A DNA stretch of 64,000 bases, from contig CM055106.1 of assembly GCA_029204225.1 (NCBI GenBank), forward strand, positions 46,549,180 through 46,613,179, in the 5' to 3' direction. Origin of the DNA: Diphasiastrum complanatum. Taxonomy: Eukaryota; Streptophyta; Lycopodiopsida; Lycopodiales; Lycopodiaceae. A program made the translations under genes and the position numbers. Positions 53,801 to 64,000 of the stretch are shown piece by piece (the stretch's first letter is position 1; each line of letters opens with the position of its first letter). Below the pieces are notes generated by a model. It was not told the DNA's origin, did no database searches, and worked only from the letters and a program-made list of their open reading frames with translations.

Positions 53801-56800
53801 TCTGTCTTATTGCAACTTTACTTTTGAACAATAAAGAAATGTAAACTACATGAACTAGCTTCAAAGGCAATGTTATACTCATTTCGCCAACATTTTATAA
53901 ATTAGATAATGGGTGTTTGGGAAAACATTTTAAGAAATAATGACAAGTCCTCTCATCAAGCACTGAGTTGCGATAGCGGCGAGACAAGAAGATGAGCCAT
54001 AATTTTCTATACCCTATTGATACATACACAATATGAAGATTTAAGTTCCTCTGTTAGGGCTGGGTATTTTCAAGATTCCATCTATAAGGACTATGTACGT
54101 TTTAGATGCCATTCATAATGGCTTTTTATTTTCAAGATCCCATATGGGGGGGCTCCATATTTTTAGGGTTGATAATTACAAGCAAAGAGATTAATAGGAC
54201 AAAAGCATGTGCTAGGTAATCTGGGCCCGCAAATTCAATATAAACCACCCGTCCATGTATTGTTTGAACTTACATACATTATGAATTTTTAGGTCCATAA
54301 AGAAATTTAAGTGTATGGACAAGGCCTTTTGTCACAACGTTTAAGGGTTTAAGGGCCCCTTCCTAAGGACAAGATCCATAAAATATATTAGTATAGGTTG
54401 AAGGCCGAGGGGGGCCATGCCTTTACAAGTTTCACGAGGCACCAAAATCCTTCAAGAGAATGTGAGGTTCAAGAAGAGATCTAGAATGACACTTCATTGT
54501 ATATGAAGATGAATGTGTCCAATGAGATTCTTCGGGAGGTAGGAGCGGGTGTCTCTCCCAAAGATGCTTGAGATACATTGAAGGCTATGCATGAGTCTAA
54601 AAATACCTAAAGAGTGCTACCTTGAGAAACAAAATCCTCCAAGCTACCAAAACAAAGGGGAGTACTCAAAGCTATGTGCTTAGAGTGAAGGACTAACATG
54701 CAATTAACACATTGGATCACAAAAATTGCAAGACAACTGAGAGAGATTCAAGTTTGATGCAAATCTCACTTTTGCTCTTCCTTGATTCACATACCAAATG
54801 ATCTCTAATTTGGAGTATTTACATGAAGGAGAGAGGTCGACCTGAGCTGACATGTTTCAGATGTGTGGGGCTGTTTCAAAACTTCTACTTTTGCCTCTTA
54901 CTCATGCTTATTCAATGAGATTGCACCATCTAGAAAAAAGAACTAGAAATTGCCAATATTGTAACTTGACTACAAAACTTGCTATTTTACATACATAGCT
55001 CCTGATATTATGCATGAGACTTTCTATGCCTACTCTTTACATGTGGGAACAGTCTCCACATGTGTGGGTTTACATATGTACAACAATATTTGGCCTAGAT
55101 CAAGTTATATTTTGCATTTTTCACATAGGCGTCTTGTGTTTTATGTTTAGGGTTGGGACAGTCACAAAGTATATTTGTACAAATTCATCTGGTATATGTT
55201 AGCATGAGTTGTACATTGATTCAAAAAAAGATTTGACATTTCATTTGTATATTACTCCAAACAAATGGTCTTTGAAAACCATTTCAAAAGCTTGGTGCTA
55301 AACAACCTTTGCAATCAAATCACAGTGCTAATTTCTTCAATTTTTGAAGGCTTGCCTTCCACAAAAGTCAATTGATTTTGTCATTTCGATATAGTAGCAT
55401 CCACTTCTCTTGCAAGCTATGGGTGTAGAGTCTCAGCCACCCTATGTTTCCCAACTACAACAAGTCAACATAAATTTTGATTGTACAATCCCATAACATG
55501 TTGAGAAATAAATGCTCCTATATACATTAGGCTTTTTGACGATCTTTGGGACAAAACTTGATTGGCTTAGGACACTTGTCATCATAAGCAACATATCAAT
55601 AAAAAGAAAAGATTCAAGGGTCAAGCCACAAGGACAAGAATCTAGACTTTAATAAGAAGGCAAAGGACAAAGGACAAAGACAATGATATGTATGCAATAG
55701 CTATGTTAAGGAAAATATATTGCATAACAAAAATGATCAATGAACATCATAACAGAAGAATGAAGCCTTTACATATTCCAATGAAACAAGGAGAAGTTTT
55801 ACTTCACCACTTTTGATCAAGGATTTGTTGTCTTGTAATTTTGCATATTGTGTATGCTTGTCCATGTTTATTTAATTTTATCAATGCAACAGTAGGAAAA
55901 AAAAAATCCTGAAAATGACCTTACTTGCAAAATACCATTTAGAAAAGTGTCATACTAGGTTTCTAGTACATTGAGCCTCCAAAGTATAAGGGAAAAAAAA
56001 TGCTTACCTCGATTGTAATGGAAGATCTTCAAGACTAACCTTCTATGAACTATGATCCATGGCAAAAATGTATTTAAAGGCATTTATGTCATAAGCAAGG
56101 AGAAGTGCATCCAAATGGAAAATTTATTTGTAAACTACTATTAAACATATAGTTTGTGTTACTTTTTCTAGACCATACGTATTAAGAACAATATTATGAT
56201 TTTAAAACATTTTGCTAAAAGTAAATGTATGGTATTAAAATGGCCTCATCAATTCTCCAATGATGCGTAACGTAATGGACTACATCTTAACTTGAGGGCT
56301 TGCCCACCCAATTTTAAAATACTTGTATTCATTCATGGGTATACCTCTAAAGTTCTCATAGTCGTCCTTCAGGCGCTTGAATTCTCATTGAAATTTTTTC
56401 CTTTGATGCCAAATAGATGTTGGGATATGCCCTTGTGGGTGGTTGAAGACTCAAGTTTTTCCATTGTTGTTTGTCCTTGGAGGTCTCAATGCACCACGCC
56501 TTGTGCCTACAATAAAAATGTATGAATTTTCAATAGATTCAATGGTTAGAATTTGAATAAAGTGGGCACTTCTATAAAGTCTATTGTCATTAGTCGTGGT
56601 CTCTCACTATGGTATACCCTCAAGAAAAGAAAATGTCATGATTGTCTAGATGTCCATCTCTCTTTTTGTAGAAATACAATAACTTAGTAGCATTCACGTG
56701 CTGTCTATTTGTTCTTCTTTGAAAAATCTTTTCCACCAATAGTTATGCACATTAAATGTTATCATTAAAACCACCAAAAAGGTTTCAAATGAGTGAATAT

Positions 56801-59800
56801 GATACTTTTTGACATCTTTATCACTCATTTGGAAATTATGTATTGAAGTTGATGCAATGTAGCTTTAGTAGTGATGACAAGCAAATAGTTGGTTGCTACT
56901 TAAATTTATCATCTCACTATGATATCAATGGAATTCTTATATGCATCCATATGTATATAATGTATATCTTGTTGGCTTTGACCATTTATTTGGTTATTGT
57001 GATGAAACCTAGCAAGGTTAAACAAAGCACTTTTATCTTTAGCAATGTCATATTCTTCTTCTTTTTCTCTTTTTTTGCATGCATGGGACACCACAATTGA
57101 TGTTTGGAAAAATTTAGTTCAATGTGTTTGAATCCACCAAAAAAAGTTACTCCATCAAATGCCATACACATCAAAAATCATTATATCATCCATGGCCTAA
57201 TATAGTCATTTGCAAAACCTTTTTATTTGATACAATGTTTGTGGATGTTTTCCTTTTAAGACTATGTGCAATTGCAACAAGACCATTGCAATGGTTCATA
57301 AAGAACATTATAACTTGGCAATCAGACGTAGAGCAATCAAAATAACTATGGGAAAGCTTGCCTCCAATGATGTTGAGACATCGTCAATTGAGATTAACTT
57401 GGCTGTTATCAAATGTTTTGAACCGATTTTTTTTGTCGTAGATGTTCACCACAAATTCATTAGCTCCAAAGAAGTTCAAGTAGCAAAATTGAGTTTCCAC
57501 ATCATGCATAGGCTTACACTAAGCCAATCCACCCAATTTGTATTTCAAAGTTTTTTTTCTACAATAAATAGCAAGCTTTCAAATTTGTGTGAATACCACA
57601 AAGCATGACATGTACACATACATCTCGCAGCCTTTGGCAACATTTTTGCACATATGAAAACAACCAAACAAAAAATTAGTGAGAGGATAGTTTGTGTTTA
57701 TATTGTAGTAGAACTAAAATATAAAAGTATGCAATCTTTTTTTTTTCCCAAATTTCTAGACTAAACAGATAATGTCTTTTTTATCAATCCTAAAAACTTC
57801 AACTTGTAGACTATTGAATCAATATCACATCACCTAAACACACTTTTCCTTCATAGAAACACAACACCAAAACTAACAATATAAGCATTTGAAAAAGTTA
57901 GATGCAATGCTACTATTGTAGATAACAATCTATTATAAAAATATCCAAGTATTGATTATTTTTAAAAGAAAAATGAGGAAAATATTAAATACAAGTAGAA
58001 GATCTCTAATAATCTTCTACAATCCTCTATAAATTACAACTCCATGAGCTCCAAATTTATCCTTCTTTTATGTTGCTCAAAGAACAAAACCAACACCTAA
58101 GTACTACAAGTATTCTCAAACAAAATGTAGGCAATAGCAAGTATTCATTCCCTTCATATAGGATTCTATTTTAAAGTTACAAGTATGCCAAGATGAATAA
58201 TCTCTCACAATGAACAAAAAAAAATTAATTAAATGAGAGACAACAAGTTCCAACTCTCAAAAACATTCCAACTCAACAAAAAATTCCATAACATAGGGTA
58301 GAAATAAGAAATAGGTGTAGAGAGTTTCATCCACACTACAACATAATAAAATAAGCGTGTGTTAAAAAAATAATCTTTTCAAAATTGTCCTTTTGTGATT
58401 GGCCTCCATAAATATCACTCAGTTTTTCACTTTGCATTTTATGATATAGGAAGATATGGTACCTTAGAATCCATGTATCATCCAATTTTTGTATAACATC
58501 ATGCCTACTAAAATCAAGTAATTAACTAAGAATCAAACATCACATTGATCAACACACAATTTTTTATAGCCTGCAATGAAAACTACCATTGATAATATAT
58601 AAGATCGAGCTAAGAGCTCATACATGGACAAAATTTCATACATTATACTCAATCCTACCATTAAATGAGAGCTTTTACTCCTAACTCCTACTTACCCCCT
58701 CTAGAAACTCATAGATAGAGAGCCATTCTTGTATGCTATCTATCAAGAGAGATCCAACAATAATAAATAGCAACTTTTGCATGTACTTGCACCATGCAAT
58801 TGACCATAAGTGAAATAAACAACATGACTTTACTTAATTAACCTAGGCTAAATTAGGAGCTCAAATTGTAATCGTGATAATTAATCATGACAATTATGAA
58901 TGTCCAATGCACATTTGCACTCATGCACTCCCCAAACCAGGACATGTTATTGTTAAAAAATGAGATTTGAGGACCATGCAAAGATCTAGAACGACCTCCA
59001 TGCATATGAGGTTGCACAAAATGCATCTATGAAAGATCGAATCAAGTTTTCAAGGGCTATCTATCAAGCTTCAAATCAAGGCAAGAGCTCATCTACAACA
59101 AAAGTTATGATCTTCCAAAGAGAAGCTACTTTTTCACATTCAGATGAAAAAAAAAAAAAAGCGAAATTCACTATGAGAGACAAAACCAAGCATGATGCTC
59201 TTGAGTAGAGAGAGAAAATATACTCATACTCAAGTAGAGAGAGAATAGTTCAAAAATATATGTGAACCAAAATTGCACTAACTCTCAACTTCATTATTTG
59301 TACAAAGAGGGAGCTCCCCTATATAGTGACTCGAGATCCAAGAGGAGTAGAAATCAAGTAAAATGAATGGACCTCTTACATAGCTCCTCTAACTTTGATT
59401 GGTCTAGTGACATAAGGACCCTTGATTATGATTGGACCAATTTCATGAATCTTTTGCTTTTGATTGGTCACATGACTTTATCACAACACATAGGAAAGTT
59501 TCACTAGCCCTCTACTATCATGCCATGGGTAATTACCTATTGGCTTAATTACCTATTAACATGTCTGCATGGGGTAGAAAAGTCAGAGTACCCCCAAACT
59601 CAATATTGCCTACTGACTATTCATCACATGTGTGGAGCATGTTCCCACATGTGGAGGGTAGCCATAACTTTTTTAGTTCATCTTATGATTAAACAATAAA
59701 ACTTGAGATACTTTTTGAGTGGATCCTTTGGTATGAATGTGGTGTGAAAACCAGTCAAGGGATCCTTGATAGCAGCAAATTCACCAAATTTATGAAAAAA

Positions 59801-60070
59801 ATTTACAGAAAAATGAATCCCAATCAATCCTAAAGTGATGGAGAATGCAGAAATAAAAGATCTAGATCCAAACTATGAGCTAGAATCAAGACTAGTTACC
59901 AAAACTAGCAAATTTGGCATTTAACTCCACATTAGACACATAGATTTGATCAAATGAACCAAGCTTCTCAGATCTATATCAATTATGAGAGCTATTATAA
60001 AACCATAGAAAGGAGGTCTATTCTTAGAATAAAGATCATTCTTAAGATGGATCAAAGTTTATAAAACTAG
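53801..60070. other. 6 kb of AT-rich repeat remnants, no gene
   Basis: No conserved domain was seen in either strand. The longest frame (57264-57608, 114 codons, plus) has no recognised motif and a biased AT-rich composition. LTR-like hairpin words CCACATGTG / CACATGTGTGGAG occur at about 55035-55062 and 59618-59650, the same pair as in the Copia LTR ending at 19345. A TATATA at about 59325, in a stretch that repeats TAGAGAGAGA words, may be an LTR promoter. Otherwise I see nothing. Confidence 0.4.
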
Positions 60071-60082
60071 TTGAAGAGGGAG
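60071..60082 (+). other. Polypurine tract
   Basis: TTGAAGAGGGAG immediately before TGTGAAAAATGTC, the usual end of a Copia-type element. Confidence 0.6.
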
Positions 60083-60600
60083 TGTGAAAAATGTCAACTA
60101 GTTTAGTTGGTCTAAATTGGCAATTTGGAGGCCAAAATAAAATTTCAACTTAGAGATATATTTCTTAATATCAATAAGGCCTAAAAATAGTGTCCCTACT
60201 ATTTTTAGCAATTTCATAAGTGGATAAGGTCGTATTTGGAGTATTTCTATTGGCTAATGTGGATAAATTGCATCTAGTCAAGTTAAACTAGCTTATTGGT
60301 TAAGTACTATTTTAGGGCAAGTTTAGGGCAAGTTTAGGGCAAGTGGCCAAGTGATATTATGGATGCTATAAATAGTTGTATCAAAGTGGAGAAATCATCT
60401 TCATGTTCTCATTTTGTATGGAGAACTTTTCTCGTTTGATTCTATGCTCATCTCTTGCATATTTCTCATGATATCTTGACTTCTAGTGTATAGAATGTGA
60501 AAAAAAGAGACCAACATTGACTTTTAAACAATTTGTAACAAGCTTCAATTCTTCTTTCATGAATCTCTCTTCTTTATTGAATCTATCATTTGATTATTCA
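60083..60600 (+). repeat. 3' LTR of a Copia-type element
   Basis: It starts TGTGAAAAATGTCAACTAG and shares about 150 bases with 17185 onward. GGGCAAGTTTA is repeated three times in a row at about 60312-60340. The promoter-like word GCTATAAATAG at about 60369 is followed by T-rich sequence. The right end is not defined, and no pol is left upstream. Confidence 0.6.
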
Positions 60601-62554
60601 ATTTGTTTGTGATCATAATTGTTACAGAATGAAAACAAGCAAATGTGTAAGCATACAGGGTGTTGCACAAGAATCGAGTTTCAGTTCTTTTTATGAATCT
60701 ATGTCTTATGTGATGAATTCATTATTTAATTGCTTAGTAATGAGTGCGCTTACTTCTAAACAATTTGTATCATAAATCAGCACTTTTTTTTATGAATTTA
60801 GTGAGTCTTTTCTCATTAAATTATCATTTAATTGCTCAATGTCTTCTTAATTGGTGTGTATGATTATTGACATGGTTATTATAATCTTATTTAGAAATTT
60901 AGTTATAGTTCTCAATATACTATGAAATTATAAGTAGGGATTTATAAATTGGGTTTTGCTACCGATCAATCAACAAGGCTCTAAGTGAGTTACCTTTTGC
61001 GAAGATAGGAGGCACTGCAAAACAAATTTGAGTTCTATTAAGAATTTAGCAATATCATTACTCTTAGTGATCAAGAAAACAATTATTGATCATGAATTGT
61101 GTTTTGTTTATTAATTGCGTTTTCTACTTGTTTTGTTGTAGTTTGCAAGAAACATCATTCATTTTTTTAATTTTAAATAACATTGAGAGAGATTTGTAGA
61201 ATATTTTAATATTTCCACAATGTTAGCATTTGTTAAAAAGTCAGTAGTTAGAAAGTCATTTTTTTTATCAAATCTAAGATGACAAAAAGAGAGGTGGCGA
61301 TTTCTCTCTCAAATTTATAAATTAGATGATTCGCCTTTCTCCCAAACGCCAATGCAATATGAAAAATGAAATTCAAAATTGTGATTTGCAAATGGCCATG
61401 AAATATTTCAAATAGTCTACAAACCTCACACATGGTTCTTTCAAGTAATTGTTCATTATAGTATGTCTTTAAAATCCGAGTTATGAAAATAGATTGTCAC
61501 AATATCCTTTTGGAATAAAATTTTCCATATTTATGATTAGAACGCAGAATTGATTATGCATTAATTAAGAGCATCAAAATAATCGTTAGCATGTTTTTAT
61601 CACAATAGCATATGTAATTTGACATTCGATTAGAATTTTTTATGACAAAATACAATTTCTTTTTCAGCTTATTACATATGTTATTGTGAAAAAAATGATT
61701 TATAACTCTACTTTGTAAATTATATGAAAAAAAAAGCTACAAAGTAAAATTGTTAACTTATTTTTCTATTTATTATTAATTTTCCTATGTATTTTGCATT
61801 TTTCACACATTGAATATCAGTCTAATGCCAAACACAAAAATTTTCCTGAATTGGGTGTCTGACAACGGAGAGTCAAATTAAGCTTGAAGAGCTATAACAT
61901 CCCTATTCTCCTAAGCCGTACATAGATACTCAATGTTGCTTCATTTGTAGTAATTGATGATGTATTTTTATGAAACAACATCAGAAATCATTCTTCCTTG
62001 ACAACTTATCATGAGAATGTGTTCTTTTGATGAAGATGTCTTACCTAATAATGGATTATAACACAAATGAACTACATGACCTAGATGAACAAATGTCGCT
62101 AGCCCAACGTATGAAAAACAAACAATCACAAATCATCTCCACGTTCGAACTATTGGTCATGAGCAGGTGGTAAAACAAATCTATAAGAAAGAGTGAGATG
62201 CAGATTATTAGTTTCCAAATTGCAATTCGAAATGAAATGCTCGTGCATGACACATGACATTCCCATTTGTTGCTATATATAAACAAGAATTGCTACGAAT
62301 TTGTAATTGAACTAAAAGTTTAATCTCGCAAATTGTTAACAATTTAACATCATCATTATTCATCATCTACAATTGCTTTGATACACTTTCCTAACACGCA
62401 ATTAAGTCCTTAACACAAATTGTTGATTGTTTCAAAACGATATTTGCCATTAGTCATGTACAATCGATTTGCTAGAATCCACTGACACATGACAATTAAA
62501 TCTCTACTACATGTTGCTTCTTGAAAACAATTTTGTTCACAATTCTCAGAGTCA

Positions 62555-62557
<3 letters not shown>
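60601..62557. other. AT-rich, no gene recognised
   Basis: No coding or structured feature beyond short A and T runs. TTACATATGTTATTGTGA (about 61670) is near the complement of the word TCACAATAGCATATGTAA at about 61600, giving an inverted pair about 70 bases apart. Confidence 0.35.

Positions 62558-62649
<92 letters not shown>
62558..62649. repeat. (GA)46 microsatellite
   Basis: An uninterrupted GA dinucleotide run of 92 bases between GTCAGCT and CTTGCAAAATG. Read on the minus strand it produces a spurious Ser-Leu repeat frame. Confidence 0.95.
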
Positions 62650-62652
<3 letters not shown>

Positions 62653-62955
62653 GCAAAATGATCAGTGCCAGATGTTAGACTAGCTTGTATCTTGTTTTCG
62701 AATGAAGCAGTCGTAAATCCAATCACAGTCTTTTTGCTTGAATGTTTTGTAGTGCAGCTTATATTGTGATGTTGAAATGCTTCTGATCTGAACTTGGGGT
62801 CCACTATTCCCTCTCATTGGGAATATGCTCTGGAAAACAACTCTACCTCTTTATTGGTTCATTTTAATGAGCATGTAACGCACACAACTAAAAGAGAACA
62901 TTAAAAAGAAACATCTAATACCTGAGTAGCTATCCTAATAATCCTAATCTTTTTA

Positions 62956-63239
62956 TGAAGATGCAATTATAGTTTTGAAATGCATGCAGTGAGAAGTAGG
63001 AAGACTTTAACTTTGTAGACTTTAAAAACTGACAAGATTTCATTCATAACAACCATTGCCACTAGCTACAACGAATTTGCAAGTTGGCTAAAACGTAACG
63101 TTTTATCGAGATGCAGTTGTTGTTTTGAAATGCATGCAGTGAAAAGTAGGAAGACTTCAGCTTCCTAGATCTTGAAACCTGACAAGAATTCATTCACGAG
63201 AAGCATTTCCACTAGCTACAACGAATTTGCATGCTCGCT
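62956..63239. repeat. Tandem duplication of about 150 bases
   Basis: Two adjacent units share TTTTGAAATGCATGCAGTGA, AAGTAGGAAGACTT and CACTAGCTACAACGAATTTG in the same order (units start at about 62956 and 63108). The spacing word TTAT(C/G)GAGATGCA precedes the second. They differ by scattered substitutions, so the duplication is not recent. Confidence 0.8.
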
Positions 63240-64000
63240 AGTGTACCAAAAAAATAGGCACAGCTTTTGTGCTCCAGAAAATCCACCTGCAAAGCTCTGT
63301 TCTTCTTCTACTCTTTACAATTTTCACACTTGAAAAGTAAAACTCACTAGCAAACGTCTGCTCATGTGCTCCATTTCTAGCAAGAACGCTTGTTTGAGAG
63401 ATAGTTGTGCCATGAAACTGGTCATCGATAATAAAGAGACACAAAAGATTTCTAGAAACTATATACCTACGCGTGCAAAAAACCTCCAAACTGATCGCTG
63501 ATAATAGAGACAGAATATGTGCCAAAAAAGTCGTCATTGATAAAAGAGAGACACAACTAATATTTAAAGTTTAGGAACACAATTGTAGGAGACCTCCAAG
63601 TGCCACAGATGTTCTTCAAATTGTACTTAGTTGGTTGTTGTCCAATTAGGGGCTCAGTTGTCTACCAGAAAGTTTATTGCATCAGCTAATACATGAAGCA
63701 CACTTTTTTTACTTATTGGCAGCATATTTCTTTCCCATATTCATGTTAGTTTTACGGATGCATCCTAGCTTTCATGATTTTGAGGCGCTGCATTGAAGCC
63801 ATCAGCATGAGCTTTGCATTATAAAAGCCTTCAGCTTGGGAGGTTGCTCCTCAAGTTAGCAAGTTTATTGGAGTTGATATATACTTTTGCGCTGAAACGA
63901 ATTTTCTTGATTCAGGTTTACAATTAAAATTCGATCCTTGCTAGTTATTGTTTTTAACATTCTGAACTTAGTGTGAAAGTACTGTACTTTAGGACCATAA
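63240..64000. other. No gene recognised; short dispersed repeats
   Basis: The word TGATAA(A/T)AGAGA(G)ACA recurs at about 63427, 63500 and 63538, with GTGCCA nearby, indicating a decayed tandem array. A minus-strand frame of 99 codons (63238-63537) covers this array and shows no motif. Confidence 0.35.

Noticed and set aside
57264-57608. 114-codon ORF as a possible gene
   Set aside because: No recognisable domain, AT-driven composition, no splice or promoter context; probably chance or deeply decayed repeat.
62496-62804. 102-codon minus-strand ORF with long Ser-Leu repeat
   Set aside because: It is the translation of the (GA)46 microsatellite and its flanks.
1-64000. CRISPR arrays, operons, ribosome binding sites, rRNA or complete tRNA genes
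   Set aside because: No regularly spaced identical repeats with unique spacers, no bacterial gene layout, and no cloverleaf-forming sequence were seen. The only tRNA-like sequence is the SINE-like head at 53661.

Overview
The window looks like nuclear DNA of a land plant with a large, repeat-rich genome. The evidence is one fully readable intron-containing plant gene with short GT-AG introns, the plant-type initiator-tRNA(Met) primer sites TGGTATCAGAGC, nested Copia and Ty3/Gypsy (chromovirus) elements, a CACTA transposase scrap and a SINE-like tRNA head. I cannot name the species. A fern, lycophyte or gymnosperm would fit the repeat load, but that is inference.

Host-type genes are few. (1) At 3.1-3.7 kb (-) are two exons that fit the mitochondrial metalloprotease OMA1; the catalytic exons are not in the window. 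(2) At 29.2-30.6 kb (-) is an uninterrupted 466-codon gene of unknown function, with a disordered Ser/Pro-rich tail and ACGT-core (ABRE-like) motifs upstream. (3) At 49.6-52.4 kb (-) is a complete eight-exon alpha/beta-hydrolase of the plant monoacylglycerol lipase / caffeoylshikimate esterase-like family, about 393 residues, with its catalytic triad visible.

The most unusual part is 3.7-8.0 kb. A histone-H3-fold reading frame, CENH3-like in sequence and carrying a long C-terminal extension that itself resembles an H3 N-tail, runs leftward. A CxxC-containing ORF and an uncharacterised coiled-coil ORF run rightward. The 0.7 kb spacer between them is full of repeated CACATGTG/CACGTG boxes and a recurring 15-base motif. 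A second, decayed and intronless copy of the coiled-coil gene lies at 36.8-38.1 kb (-), next to a CACTA (En/Spm) TNP2-type transposase fragment. This suggests the coiled-coil gene is or was mobile; its function is unknown.

The rest is transposon archaeology. 8.1-17 kb: a Copia element whose 5' LTR was split by a 4.05 kb non-autonomous LTR element (8340-12391). 18.5-19.2 kb: a foldback element with arms of about 330 bp. 19.2-28.5 kb: scrambled Copia and Gypsy pieces. 31.5-41.2 kb: a long, mostly non-coding LTR element containing a solo LTR with a perfect 5 bp target duplication and a 3 kb CACTA/coiled-coil block between direct repeats. 41.2-47.8 kb: a chromovirus whose pol is split by a 1 kb insertion. 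53-64 kb: no recognisable gene, with AT-rich repeat remnants, a SINE-like head, a further LTR, a (GA)46 microsatellite and tandem duplications.
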